NCBI GenBank assembly: GCA_016297215.1
Contig: JAEDGZ010000010.1
Span: 5,799 to 69,798, forward strand
Direction of reading: 5' to 3'
Length of the DNA: 64,000 nt
Source of the DNA: Paludibacteraceae bacterium
GTDB lineage: Bacteria; Bacteroidota; Bacteroidia; Bacteroidales; Paludibacteraceae
A program made the position numbers and the translations under genes. Within the stretch, counting starts at the first letter, position 1; each line of letters starts with the position of its first letter. This document shows positions 1 to 7,880 of this stretch, piece after piece. The notes below the pieces were generated by a model. That model ran no database searches, was not told the origin of the DNA, and was given only the letters and a program-made list of their open reading frames with translations.

Positions 1-1
1 C

Positions 2-175
2 ACGCTGGGCGCATCGCTCCTTTTGTGTGCATTGGCTATTTTGGGATTCTTAAAAAGCCGTGCCTTGGAGAAGATGGGGCTTGACACGAAGATAGACGCA
101 CAAGTCCCCCTCGCCAAACCTGGCAAGAAAATCAAAAACTTGGAGAAAGCCGCCAAGGAAATGGAGGAAAACTAA
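2..175 (+). CDS. C-terminal end of a membrane protein, probably NfeD family (partial)
   Basis: Only the last 57 codons are visible, open from the left edge to a TAA at 173-175. They encode a hydrophobic helix, a linker (SRALEKMGLDTKIDAQ) and a Lys/Glu-rich tail. NfeD proteins are membrane partners of flotillin-like proteins and are usually encoded just before floA, which is the next gene about 100 bp downstream on the same strand. The linker resembles what follows the last membrane segment in Bacteroidota NfeD as I remember it. The OB-fold domain that normally ends NfeD is not present after the helix, so this is either a short form or another small membrane protein. The assignment rests mainly on gene order. 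Confidence 0.5.
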   Translation, partial: TLGASLLLCALAILGFLKSRALEKMGLDTKIDAQVPLAKPGKKIKNLEKAAKEMEEN

Positions 176-177
176 AG

Positions 178-277
178 GAGATAGTATCAAGTATCAAGTT
201 TCAAGTAAGCAATACTTGAGTAACTGTACTTGCAACTTGAAACCAGAAACCGGAAACAAACTAAATACTAAATTATT
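178..277. repeat. Heptamer-type intergenic repeat (caagttt words)
   Basis: The gap before floA is built of short repeats of the word tcaagtt, followed by the partly complementary words acttgaaac. Arms of opposite sense surround a short centre, so the transcript could fold into a hairpin. The same word family recurs at 31405-31440, 48210-48282 and 61845-61858. No clear TAnnTTTG box is visible here, so floA is probably read from upstream. Confidence 0.6.
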
Positions 278-1246
278 ATGGAAAATCTATTTACAATTAT
301 TCTGCTGGGTGTTCTCGGCGTTTTCCTGATTATCTTTTTCTACTATGTGCCGTTTATGTTGTGGATAAACGCACAAGTGAGTGGTGTCCGTATCTCCTTG
401 GTACAGTTGTTCCTTATGCGCATCCGTAAGGTGCCCCCCACGAAGATTGTGAACTGCCTCATCGAGGCGCACAAGGCGGGCTTGCAGGACGTGAAGCGCG
501 ACGGACTCGAGGCACACTACCTCGCCGGAGGACATATCGAGCGCGTGGTGCACGCCCTCGTCTCTGCCAACAAGGCGAGCATGGAGTTGCCCTTCCAGAT
601 GGCTACCGCTATCGACTTGGCAGGGCGCGATGTGTTCGAGGCGGTGCAGATGTCCGTCAACCCCAAGGTCATTGACACCCCGCCCGTAACGGCAGTGGCG
701 AAAGATGGTATTCAGTTGATTGCAAAAGCGCGTGTTACCGTTCGCGCAAACATCCGCCAGTTGGTCGGTGGTGCCGGTGAGGACACCGTCTTGGCACGTG
801 TAGGCGAAGGTATCGTCAGCTCCATCGGCTCCGCAGAGAGCCACAAGCAGGTGCTCGAGAACCCCGACAGCATCTCCAAACTCGTGCTCAGCAAGGGCTT
901 GGACGAAGGTACCGCTTTCGAAATCCTCAGTATCGACATCGCCGACATCGATGTAGGTAAGAACATCGGTGCACAGTTGCAGATGGACCAGGCGCAGGCG
1001 GATAAGAACATCGCACAAGCCAAAGCAGAGGAGCGTCGCGCAATGGCTATCGCCAGCGAGCAGGAGATGAAAGCCAAGGCGCAAGAGGCACGTGCCCGCG
1101 TCATCGAGGCAGAGGCGCTCGTGCCGCAAGCCATGGCAGAGGCATTCCGCAACGGCAACCTCGGCATCATGGACTACTACCGCATGCAGAACATCCAAGC
1201 CGACACCGCCATGCGAGAGACCATCGCCAAACCCGCCGCAAAGTGA
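278..1246 (+). CDS. floA: Flotillin-like protein FloA
   Basis: FloA is a bacterial flotillin: a membrane-anchored scaffold that oligomerises in lipid microdomains and affects membrane fluidity and envelope enzymes. The 322-residue product has the usual family length. It starts with a hydrophobic hairpin (about residues 5-35), continues with an SPFH domain (about 40-230) and ends in an Ala/Glu/Lys-rich helix with the repeated flavour of AQAKAEERRAMAIASEQEM, the flotillin oligomerisation region. The ATG at 278 follows an AT-rich stretch with no Shine-Dalgarno site, as normal for Bacteroidota. The preceding partial gene is probably its NfeD partner. The long opposite-strand open frame over this gene is a codon-bias shadow. 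Confidence 0.93.
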   Translation: MENLFTIILLGVLGVFLIIFFYYVPFMLWINAQVSGVRISLVQLFLMRIRKVPPTKIVNCLIEAHKAGLQDVKRDGLEAHYLAGGHIERVVHALVSANKASMELPFQMATAIDLAGRDVFEAVQMSVNPKVIDTPPVTAVAKDGIQLIAKARVTVRANIRQLVGGAGEDTVLARVGEGIVSSIGSAESHKQVLENPDSISKLVLSKGLDEGTAFEILSIDIADIDVGKNIGAQLQMDQAQADKNIAQAKAEERRAMAIASEQEMKAKAQEARARVIEAEALVPQAMAEAFRNGNLGIMDYYRMQNIQADTAMRETIAKPAAK

Positions 1247-1250
1247 TGTT

Positions 1251-1340
1251 CTAATTAAGAATTATGAATTATGAGGGCATTGGAATTGAACTTCAAAGCA
1301 TGAGCCTCATAATTCATAATTCATAATTCACAATTATCAA
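1251..1340. repeat. Hairpin repeat with gaattat heptamer arms and a conserved centre
   Basis: Left arm gaattatgaattatgag and right arm ctcataattcataattc are reverse complements, so the RNA would form a long hairpin. The centre contains ggcattggaattgaa and caaagcatgag. A close copy with nearly the same centre lies at 36283-36395 and a fragment at 28812-28845. It sits between floA and the radical SAM gene and may act as a terminator or be a small mobile palindrome. Confidence 0.75.
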
Positions 1341-1341
1341 A

Positions 1342-2412
1342 ATGTCTTTTCGTCTTCGGTTGGCGCTGAGGCTGGAGCAGCTGCGCCGCAGAAATATGAA
1401 GGTCTTGCACCCTCTGCAACAACTCTTTTGGGAGAGTACATTGCGTTGTAATGTGCATTGCTTGCATTGCGGCAGCGATTGTGTCTCTTCCGTTACACAA
1501 CCCGATATGCCGGCGGCCGATTTCCTGAAAGTGATTGATGAGCAAATTACTCCGCATGTGAACCCGCATGAGGTGTTGATTGTCATCTCCGGCGGCGAGC
1601 CGCTGATGCGAAAAGACTTGGAGGAGGTGGGGCGTGCGCTGTACGACCGCGGCTATCCATGGGGGATGGTTACCAACGGCTTGGCGCTCACCAAGGAACG
1701 TTTTGCAGCGCTGCGCAAGGCAGGACTTCGCTCGCTTACCATCAGTTGCGATGGCTTGCAGGAAGACCATATATGGCTCCGCCAACACCCCTTGGCGTTT
1801 GAGGGAGCCACCCGCGCCATACGCCTCGCGGCGGCAGATAAAGGGCTGACATGGGATGTGGTAACCTGCGCCAACCAGCGCAATTATCCACACCTAAAGG
1901 AGATACGCGAGATGTTGTGGGGCATGGGCGTGCGCAATTGGCGCGTCTTTGGTATAGACCCCATGGGGCGCGCTGCTACTAATCCCGAACTGCTGCTGAC
2001 CGATGAGCAGTTTAGAGGATTGATGGATTTCATCGCCGCCGAGCGCGAGCAGGGTAGGCATGTCTCCTATTCTTGCGAGGGCTATTTAGGCGACTACGAG
2101 GGGCGCGTGCGCGACCATCTTTACCACTGCGCTGCGGGTGTCTCCATCGCCTCTATACTCATCGACGGCAGCATATCCGCCTGCACCAGCATACGCGGCA
2201 AGTACTACCAAGGCAATATCTACCGCGATGACTTCTGGGAGGTGTGGGAGCACGGTTTCAAACCCTATCGCGACCGAACATGGATGAAAGAAAAAACGCC
2301 TTGCAAAGACTGCAAAGCGTTCGCTTTCTGCGAGGGCAATGGTATGCACCTCCGCCGCGAGGACGGCTCTCTTATGTTATGTCATCTGGAGCGGTTAGGG
2401 CAAAAAAAGTAG
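1342..2412 (+). CDS. Radical SAM/SPASM-like enzyme of the rSAM/lipoprotein type
   Basis: The 356-residue protein carries the radical SAM cluster motif CX3CX2C at Cys36, Cys40 and Cys43 (CNVHCLHC) and the SAM-binding SGGEP motif near residue 88. Its C-terminal Cys-rich region (CKDCKAFAFC and a later Cys) is SPASM-like and would hold an auxiliary iron-sulfur cluster, typical of enzymes that modify peptides. The sequence strongly resembles the Bacteroidota family I remember as TIGR04133, which pairs with a small lipoprotein rich in YGxP motifs. No such lipoprotein is adjacent. The best candidate in this window is the YGVP lipoprotein at 61389-61688. Substrate and chemistry are inferred, not shown. 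Confidence 0.85.
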   Translation: MSFRLRLALRLEQLRRRNMKVLHPLQQLFWESTLRCNVHCLHCGSDCVSSVTQPDMPAADFLKVIDEQITPHVNPHEVLIVISGGEPLMRKDLEEVGRALYDRGYPWGMVTNGLALTKERFAALRKAGLRSLTISCDGLQEDHIWLRQHPLAFEGATRAIRLAAADKGLTWDVVTCANQRNYPHLKEIREMLWGMGVRNWRVFGIDPMGRAATNPELLLTDEQFRGLMDFIAAEREQGRHVSYSCEGYLGDYEGRVRDHLYHCAAGVSIASILIDGSISACTSIRGKYYQGNIYRDDFWEVWEHGFKPYRDRTWMKEKTPCKDCKAFAFCEGNGMHLRREDGSLMLCHLERLGQKK

Positions 2413-2463
2413 CGATGAATACGCCAATAATTAGAGGAATACGGCAATGATTACATACCGTTG

Positions 2464-3114
2464 CTATTCTATTCCCTCCTCGTGGTTATACCATTCTTCC
2501 AATCGCTGATTGAAACTTCTTCGGTCGAGACTCTTTGCCCATTGCTTCACCTCGGCGGTCATCTCCACACACTCTATCTTCACTTTCCGCCTGAGGCACA
2601 AGCGTTTTGTCTTCTGCTTGCTCCATAGGCTATCCTCTAAACCCGTAGTCCGAACCAAGATTATCTCGGTCTCATCGGGGATTTCTCGGCAAACTTCGTA
2701 TGCCATACGGCGATTTCCAATCACCTCACGGGGCACCAACGCCACATGCCCCGAGGGGTAGAAAATCATGTCTTTACCTGCTTGCAGCGACTGCAAAGCA
2801 ATTGTGGTTAATTGTTGCGCCTGCGCCACATCTTCACGGCGGCGGCTTTTCTCCAAGTCGGGTACTACCACCGAGTCCAGCATCTGCAACACCGGCAAAA
2901 AGAGCCTATTGCGGAAGAAACGCTCATCCACCATCGGGCATAATGCTATGTCCCAGCACTCGGCAAACAGCAGCAAAGGGTCGATAAATGCGGGATGATT
3001 GGGCATCACGAGATGCACTTTGTTATCATGCAAATACTACAATCCCTGAATCTCCACATCATAGTGTGTGTGGAATAGCGCCCGCGCAAAGCGAGCAAAA
3101 CGAAAACGGTTCAT
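2464..3114 (-). pseudogene. PlsC-like 1-acyl-glycerol-phosphate acyltransferase, interrupted by an amber codon
   Basis: Reading from an ATG at 3112-3114, the frame gives an N-terminus (MNRFRFARFARALFHTHYDV) that runs into an in-frame TAG at 3037-3039. It then continues as a clean acyltransferase with the catalytic NHPAFID (HX4D) motif and a glycerol-phosphate-site-like YPSGHVA segment, to a stop at 2464. PlsC enzymes acylate lysophosphatidic acid at the inner membrane. Total length with the N-terminus would be 216 residues, short for PlsC but usual for this Bacteroidota subfamily. A TTG at 3033 could restart translation (189 residues), so a functional shorter protein, a recent pseudogene or a base error are all possible. 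Confidence 0.75.
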
Positions 3115-3213
3115 AAGTGGTCAGTGGTCAGAGTTTTCTGAGTAATCGGAATAATCAGAATTATCAGAGCAGGGGAATGTTAATTGTTAACTGTTAATTA
3201 TTAACTATTTTCT
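3115..3213. repeat. Mixed short-word repeat block (agtggtc, taatcag, ttaattg)
   Basis: The gap between comF and the acyltransferase consists of three successive repeat vocabularies: agtggtcagtggtcag, then gaataatcagaattatcag, then ttaattgttaactgttaatt. The first and last have 7-bp periods. The same words recur in other gaps (18783, 34585, 39690, 21160, 26655). Confidence 0.6.
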
Positions 3214-3909
3214 CTATCTTGCTTTGCAGAGGGCGAAGACGGAGTAGTGAGCACCGCGGCAGGGCTGGAGAGCTTGCATACAGGCTCGCATGGTGGCTCC
3301 CGAGGTGATGAGGTCATCCACCAAGAGGATATGCTTGCGATACAACTCCTCGGGATGGTTCACTTCAAACGCATTCACCATGTTGGTCTTTCGCTCGTCT
3401 CCTTGCAACAACGCCTGCTGGGCGGTATGCTTCCTACGGGTCAATAGTGTCGTATTTATCGGGATTTTGGTTACCTCGCTCAGTGCCCGTGCTATGTATT
3501 CCGACTGGTTAAATCCTCGCTCGAGCAAGCGCTTGGGGTGGAGTGGAATAGGGATGATGATATCTATTCCCTCGAAGAAATCTGTTTGCAGGAAGTCATA
3601 TGCCGCTTCTTTGGCAAGCAGGGTGGCTATCTCGGGCTGTTCGTGGAATTTCATGCGATGAATTGCCTTGCGGATAGGGTGCCCTTTGTCGTAGAAAAGG
3701 AAGGCAGCACCCCGTTGAAACCGAGAGAAATCGGAGGAAAAGAGTTGCTCGGTGATGTTATCCCGTTGTGTGGCTTGCTCCGTGCGAGGCAGCGTCTGCA
3801 TACACTCGCGGCAGATACACTCTTCCCCATCGTCAATCACCCGCCCGCACATCGGACAGCAGCGAGGGAAGAGGAGTTGCAGGATACTATGGAAGATGGA
3901 GAGGGACAA
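3214..3909 (-). CDS. comF: ComF-family phosphoribosyltransferase-like protein
   Basis: The protein has an N-terminal zinc-finger pair (CCPMCG and CICREC) and a C-terminal phosphoribosyltransferase fold with the PRPP-binding loop HILLVDDLITSGAT. ComF proteins act in natural DNA uptake or single-strand DNA handling; the enzymatic reaction is unsettled. The open frame extends to an ATG at 3984, but a promoter box TACCTTTG lies at 3942-3949, inside that extension, and residues LNPQLTL there come from a heptamer repeat. I therefore place the start at the TTG at 3907-3909 (MSLSIFHSILQLLFPRCC), giving 231 residues, the usual length. It is transcribed separately from uxaA. Confidence 0.88.
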   Translation of the reverse strand: MSLSIFHSILQLLFPRCCPMCGRVIDDGEECICRECMQTLPRTEQATQRDNITEQLFSSDFSRFQRGAAFLFYDKGHPIRKAIHRMKFHEQPEIATLLAKEAAYDFLQTDFFEGIDIIIPIPLHPKRLLERGFNQSEYIARALSEVTKIPINTTLLTRRKHTAQQALLQGDERKTNMVNAFEVNHPEELYRKHILLVDDLITSGATMRACMQALQPCRGAHYSVFALCKAR

Positions 3910-3941
3910 TGTGAGTTGAGGGTTGAGGGTTGAGAGTGCGG

Positions 3942-3949
3942 CAAAGGTA
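3942..3949 (-). promoter_or_regulatory. -7 promoter box of comF
   Basis: TACCTTTG on the minus strand matches the Bacteroidota -7 consensus TAnnTTTG. It is about 33 nt upstream of the proposed TTG start and rules out the longer ATG start at 3984. Confidence 0.7.
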
Positions 3950-4048
3950 GTGATATTTTGGGATATATGCAAGCGTTGCGGCATTCTCGGGATTTGCTAT
4001 GTGGCGGGTACGCTTTTGGTGCGGTATAGAGACCGCGCCTCATTGTGC

Positions 4049-5530
4049 TTACAGCGTTACGCCGGTTTTGAAGATGGCTATCTCGTGGTAGCCGTTGCGC
4101 TCGTTGTTGGTGGGCGTGCCGTTGGCTACGGAGATGACGTAGTCGGTGAAGCGTTTTGCCACTTCCTCCATCGGCTCTCCTTCGGCTATCACGCCCGCGT
4201 TGAAGTCAATCCACTGCGGTTTGTTGCGATAGAGGTTGCTGTTGGTGGACACCTTCATCGTGGGCACATAGGTGCCGAAGGGGGTGCCGCGCCCTGTGGT
4301 GAAGAGTACGATATGGCAACCTGCGGAAGCAAGTGCAGTAGCAGCCACGAGGTCATTTCCCGGTGCAGAGAGCAGGTTAAGTCCCTTCACCTGCAAGCGT
4401 TCGCCGTAGGGCAAGACACCGCGGACGAGCGACTTACCGCATTTCTGCGTACAGCCGAGTGCTTTGTCTTCCAGCGTGGAGATACCGCCCGCCTTGTTAC
4501 CCGGCGAGGGATTTTCGCCCACAGGCTCGCCGTGGGAGAGGAAATAGTCCTTGAAATCGTTGATGAGCGACACCGTCTCGTCGAAGAGTTGTCGGTTGGC
4601 GCAACGGTCCATAAGGATAGTCTCTGCGCCGAACATCTCGGGTACTTCGGTAAGGATGGTGGTGCCGCCTTGCGCTACGAGGTAGTCGGAGAAGACGCCT
4701 AATAGCGGGTTGGCGGTGATGCCGGAGAAGCCGTCTGAGCCGCCGCACTTCAAGCCTACGCGCAGTTCGGAGAGCGGGCACTCGGTGCGTTGGTCTTGCT
4801 GCGTGAGGACATATAGCTCGCGCAGGATAGGCATGCAGTATTCCACCTCATCGCCCTCAATCTTCTGGCTCACGACGAAGCGCACGCGCTCGTGGTCGTA
4901 CTCGCCGCAGAACTGCTCGAAGACATCCGGCTGGTTGTTCTCGCAGCCGAGTCCTACCACCAAGACCGCACCGGCATTGGGGTGGTGCACCATGTCGCGC
5001 AGGATTTTCTTGGTGTTCTCGTGGTCATCGCCCAACTGTGAGCAGCCGTAGTTATGCGGGAAAGCAAAGATGTTGTCCGCTCCCGTCTCGCGGCGCAGTT
5101 GCTCCGCCAAGCGGCTGACGATACCATTCACGCAGCCGACGGTCGGGATAATCCATACCTCGTTGCGGATACCCACCTGCCCGTCTTTGCGGCGATAGCC
5201 CATGAAGGTGCGGTGGTCGTCGGGGATGTTGAGCACCACGTCTTGGGGGTGGTACTCGTAGGAGAGCAACCCCGCGAGGTTGGTCTTGATATTGTTCTCG
5301 TTCATCCACGCGCCGGCTTGTTTGTCTTCGCGGGCATGTCCAATGGGGAAGCCGTACTTAATCACGTTCTCGCCGGCTTTGATGTCAGCAATAGCGATTT
5401 TGTGTCCTGCTGGAATGTCTTCCTGCACGGTGATTGTCTTGCCGTCCACTTCTATGACGGCACCTGCCGACAAGGGCTGTATGGCTACAACCACGTTGTC
5501 GGCAGGATTGATTTTCAGGATATCAGTCAT
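4049..5530 (-). CDS. uxaA: Altronate dehydratase
   Basis: UxaA dehydrates D-altronate to 2-keto-3-deoxygluconate, the third step of galacturonate (pectin) catabolism in the cytoplasm. The 493-residue length matches E. coli UxaA (about 495). A small SAF-type domain occupies about residues 10-90, followed by the large dehydratase domain with conserved GYxRxDGxVGxRN-like (GYRRKDGQVGIRN), HNYGCSQLGDD and GLKCGGSDGFSG segments. It follows uxaB by 113 bp on the same strand and is almost certainly co-transcribed. The isomerase uxaC is not in the window. Confidence 0.95.
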   Translation of the reverse strand: MTDILKINPADNVVVAIQPLSAGAVIEVDGKTITVQEDIPAGHKIAIADIKAGENVIKYGFPIGHAREDKQAGAWMNENNIKTNLAGLLSYEYHPQDVVLNIPDDHRTFMGYRRKDGQVGIRNEVWIIPTVGCVNGIVSRLAEQLRRETGADNIFAFPHNYGCSQLGDDHENTKKILRDMVHHPNAGAVLVVGLGCENNQPDVFEQFCGEYDHERVRFVVSQKIEGDEVEYCMPILRELYVLTQQDQRTECPLSELRVGLKCGGSDGFSGITANPLLGVFSDYLVAQGGTTILTEVPEMFGAETILMDRCANRQLFDETVSLINDFKDYFLSHGEPVGENPSPGNKAGGISTLEDKALGCTQKCGKSLVRGVLPYGERLQVKGLNLLSAPGNDLVAATALASAGCHIVLFTTGRGTPFGTYVPTMKVSTNSNLYRNKPQWIDFNAGVIAEGEPMEEVAKRFTDYVISVANGTPTNNERNGYHEIAIFKTGVTL

Positions 5531-5643
5531 GGGGATTTACGATTTACGAATTACGATTTGCCATGCGGAAAAGCAGGATTGATTTACGATTTACGATTGA
5601 AGCACTATGCCAATCGTAAATCGTAAATCGTCCAATCGTAAAT
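5531..5643. repeat. Heptamer array (cgtaaat/atttacg) between uxaB and uxaA
   Basis: The intergenic space is filled with the 7-bp word gatttac in one orientation and its complement aatcgtaaatcgtaaatcg in the other, so it can fold into a hairpin inside the uxaBA transcript. Possible effects on uxaA stability or read-through are inference. Confidence 0.7.
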
Positions 5644-7128
5644 TTACAAGATGCTCTTTACGGTTTCTACCATGCCTCTTTCTTGGATGCTGCGGAGGAA
5701 GCCCTCTACCATGTCGGTCAAGCCCGGGATGGTGTTGAGGTCTTGCTTGCTCTCTTTCCAGATGATGTCGGTAGCGCCAAGCACGCCTTCTGCCACTTTG
5801 CGGAGGTCGCCCGTTGCCCAGAGTTGGCTGAGCAGGTCCATAATCTCCTGTGCGTCATTGGGCTGGATGGGAGCACCATCGGCGCGTGTGCCACCTTTGT
5901 AGTAGGTGATGATAGCGGCGAGACCGAGTACCAAGCCCTTCGGCAGTTCGCCCTTGCGCTCCAAGTAGGTCTTCAAGCCGGGCAGGTCGCGGGTCTCGAA
6001 TTTCGGGAAGGAGTTGAGCATGATGCTAGTAACTTGGTGGTCCACATAGGGGTTGTTGAAACGCTCCAGCACATCGCTTGCGAACTGGCGGAGTTCATCC
6101 ATCGGCAGGTTAAGGGTCTCCATGAGTTCCTCGAACTGCACTTTGTGGATATACTGTCCGATGACGGGGTCGTTGCAAGCATCGCGCACGATGTTGATAC
6201 CGCTGAGGTAAGCCACCGGCGAGAGGACGGTGTGAGGACCGTTGAGCAGGGTAACCTTACGCTCGTGGTAGGGCTTCTCCGACTCGGCGATGAGCACGTG
6301 CAGCCCGGCTTTCTCTGCGGGGAACTCCTCGCGCAGTTGCTCGATGCTCATGTTCTCGGGTTTCTCGATTACCCAGAGGTGGAATATCTCGGCTTGCACC
6401 ACGAGGTTGTCGTTGTAGCCCACTTTCTCTTGGATAGCCGCGATGTCCTTGCGGGGGAAGCCCGGCACGATACGGTCCACGAGGGTAGCGCAGACGTAGT
6501 TGTACTTGGTGAACCACTCTTTGAAGCCCTCGTAGTCAGCGCCGAGGTCCTCTTTCCAGAGTGCGATATACTGGTAGATGCACTCTTTGAGGTGGTGTCC
6601 GTTGAGGAAAATCAACTCGCAGGGCATGAGGATAAGTCCCTTGGAGGGGCAGCCGTTGAAGGTCTTGTAGCGGCGGTAGAGCAGTTGCACGAGTTTGCCC
6701 GGATATGCACTGGCGGGCGCATCGGTGAACTTGCACGTGGGGTCGAAGGTGATACCTGCCTCGGTGGTGTTCGAGATGATGAAACGGATGTCGGGCTGCT
6801 CAGCGAGTGCCATGAAAGCGGCGTTCTGCGAGTAGGGGTTGAGGGCGCGGGAGATCACATCGATACGCTCCAGCGAGTTCACAGGCTCGCCGTTCAGACG
6901 ACCTTGCAGGTTCACGTGGTAGAGGCAGTCTTGTCCGTTCAACCACTCCACCATACCTTTGTCAATCGGCTGTACCACTACAACGGAGCCGTTGAAGTTG
7001 GTCTTGGCATTCATATTCCAAATAATCCAATCAACAAACGCGCGGAGGAAGTTACCCTCACCGAATTGGATGATACGCTCGGGTGCCACGCTCTTGGGGG
7101 CAGTCCATTTGTTTAGTGCTTTTTTCAT
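5644..7128 (-). CDS. uxaB: Tagaturonate reductase (altronate oxidoreductase)
   Basis: UxaB reduces D-tagaturonate to D-altronate with NADH, the step before UxaA. The 494-residue protein belongs to the mannitol/long-chain polyol dehydrogenase superfamily. The N-terminal nucleotide-binding segment (IIQFGEGNFLRAFVDW) and the catalytic-region signature (KVTLLNGPHTVLSP, with the polyol-dehydrogenase Lys/Asn context) are both visible. The start ATG at 7126-7128 is preceded by a TACCTTTG box at 7207-7214. The large plus-strand open frame over the gene is a shadow. Confidence 0.94.
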   Translation of the reverse strand: MKKALNKWTAPKSVAPERIIQFGEGNFLRAFVDWIIWNMNAKTNFNGSVVVVQPIDKGMVEWLNGQDCLYHVNLQGRLNGEPVNSLERIDVISRALNPYSQNAAFMALAEQPDIRFIISNTTEAGITFDPTCKFTDAPASAYPGKLVQLLYRRYKTFNGCPSKGLILMPCELIFLNGHHLKECIYQYIALWKEDLGADYEGFKEWFTKYNYVCATLVDRIVPGFPRKDIAAIQEKVGYNDNLVVQAEIFHLWVIEKPENMSIEQLREEFPAEKAGLHVLIAESEKPYHERKVTLLNGPHTVLSPVAYLSGINIVRDACNDPVIGQYIHKVQFEELMETLNLPMDELRQFASDVLERFNNPYVDHQVTSIMLNSFPKFETRDLPGLKTYLERKGELPKGLVLGLAAIITYYKGGTRADGAPIQPNDAQEIMDLLSQLWATGDLRKVAEGVLGATDIIWKESKQDLNTIPGLTDMVEGFLRSIQERGMVETVKSIL

Positions 7129-7206
7129 ACTATTGAAATTTTAACGTTATTGAGTCCGCGGAAATAGTTGCCATAGCACTTTCCTTTGCGTAGGCAATTC
7201 TGGCGA

Positions 7207-7214
7207 CAAAGGTA
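7207..7214 (-). promoter_or_regulatory. -7 promoter box of uxaB-uxaA
   Basis: TACCTTTG on the minus strand, 79 nt upstream of the uxaB ATG. No clear -33 box was seen. Confidence 0.6.
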
Positions 7215-7355
7215 CTGCTTTTCTTGCGAATAGGTAACCATAAAATTACGGAAAATGTAGAAAAATTGACGGATAGATAGTGATGATTACGGAAGTGTTT
7301 AGCAGGCTGCCGTGTTTGACTCGAGAAGAGCCGCCGGCGGGGTCGGGTCGGGCGG

Positions 7356-7742
7356 TTAGATGGTTTTTTGTAGGAACTTCTCCCGCTCTACGATGAAGCG
7401 GAGATGTGTGCCTTCGCCTAATAGGACATTGCCCTCGGCGGTCTGTTGGAATGCCGCCACGCGGAAATGCAGTTTGCGTCCCTCTACGGCGGTGAGTTCG
7501 GCGATGGCATAGACATGTGCTCCGACAGTCGATGGGCGCAGGTGGCTGCTCTCGATATGCCCGCCCACCGTGGTCTCCCCTTCCGCCAACGCATCGCGCA
7601 CGGCAAGCATGGCGGCATTCTCCATCAGTGATAACATAGCGGGCGTTGCCCAAACTGCCATATCCCCCGAGCCGATATGGATGGCTGTAGTCTCCGCGCT
7701 GACTATAGCGCTACTGCGGTGTGTTAGTCCGATTTGCATCAT
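7356..7742 (-). CDS. Hot-dog fold thioesterase (FlK-like)
   Basis: This 128-residue protein (MMQIGLTHRSSAIVSAETTA at the start) looks like the fluoroacetyl-CoA thioesterase-like/YbgC-type hot-dog family. It has the typical central helix segment (TPAMLSLMENAAMLAVRDAL), the downstream VGGHIESSHLRPSTVG strand and the LGEGTHLRFIV end. Such proteins hydrolyse acyl-CoAs; the substrate is unknown. The open frame extends much further upstream, but a promoter box at 7768-7775 with a TTTG at 7796-7799 fixes the start near 7739-7742. It is divergent from feoB, and the two promoters share the palindrome at 7811-7830. Confidence 0.82.
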   Translation of the reverse strand: MMQIGLTHRSSAIVSAETTAIHIGSGDMAVWATPAMLSLMENAAMLAVRDALAEGETTVGGHIESSHLRPSTVGAHVYAIAELTAVEGRKLHFRVAAFQQTAEGNVLLGEGTHLRFIVEREKFLQKTI

Positions 7743-7767
7743 AGTAATACGTTTGTAATGACGGGCG

Positions 7768-7799
7768 CAAAGATACTGCTTTTTTCGGATATGGACAAA
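7768..7799 (-). promoter_or_regulatory. Promoter of the thioesterase gene
   Basis: Minus-strand TATCTTTG at 7768-7775 with TTTG at 7796-7799, 20 bp apart: a full Bacteroidota promoter. The start codon is 26 nt downstream. Confidence 0.75.
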
Positions 7800-7810
7800 C
7801 AAAAATTGCA

Positions 7811-7830
7811 AATACCTATATATAGGTATT
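7811..7830. promoter_or_regulatory. Perfect 20-bp palindromic operator candidate
   Basis: AATACCTATATATAGGTATT at 7811-7830 is its own reverse complement. It overlaps the -33 region of the feoB promoter and lies just behind that of the divergent thioesterase gene. The position and its association with a ferrous-iron transporter suggest a site for a metal-responsive dimeric repressor of the DtxR or Fur type. The regulator is not identified. Confidence 0.6.
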
Positions 7831-7859
7831 GTATATATGGGGAAAAAGCAGTAATTTTG
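7829..7859 (+). promoter_or_regulatory. Promoter of feoB
   Basis: TAATTTTG at 7852-7859 with a TTG at 7829-7831, 20 bp upstream. The -33 element falls in the right edge of the palindrome at 7811-7830, so a bound repressor would block it. Confidence 0.7.
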
Positions 7860-7880
7860 CGGCGTCTTTGCTATAGAAAT

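Noticed and set aside
287..1198. Long minus-strand frame opposite floA
   Set aside because: Codon-bias shadow: His/Asp/Val-rich translation without domains, lying wholly inside a well-supported gene. The same holds for 5683-7116 (+), 31472-33112 (-), 41447-42979 (-), 46502-47971 (+) and 50809-52152 (-).
5531..5643. CRISPR array
   Set aside because: The repeats are only 7-9 bp, without 25-40 bp repeats or regular spacers, and no cas genes occur in the window.
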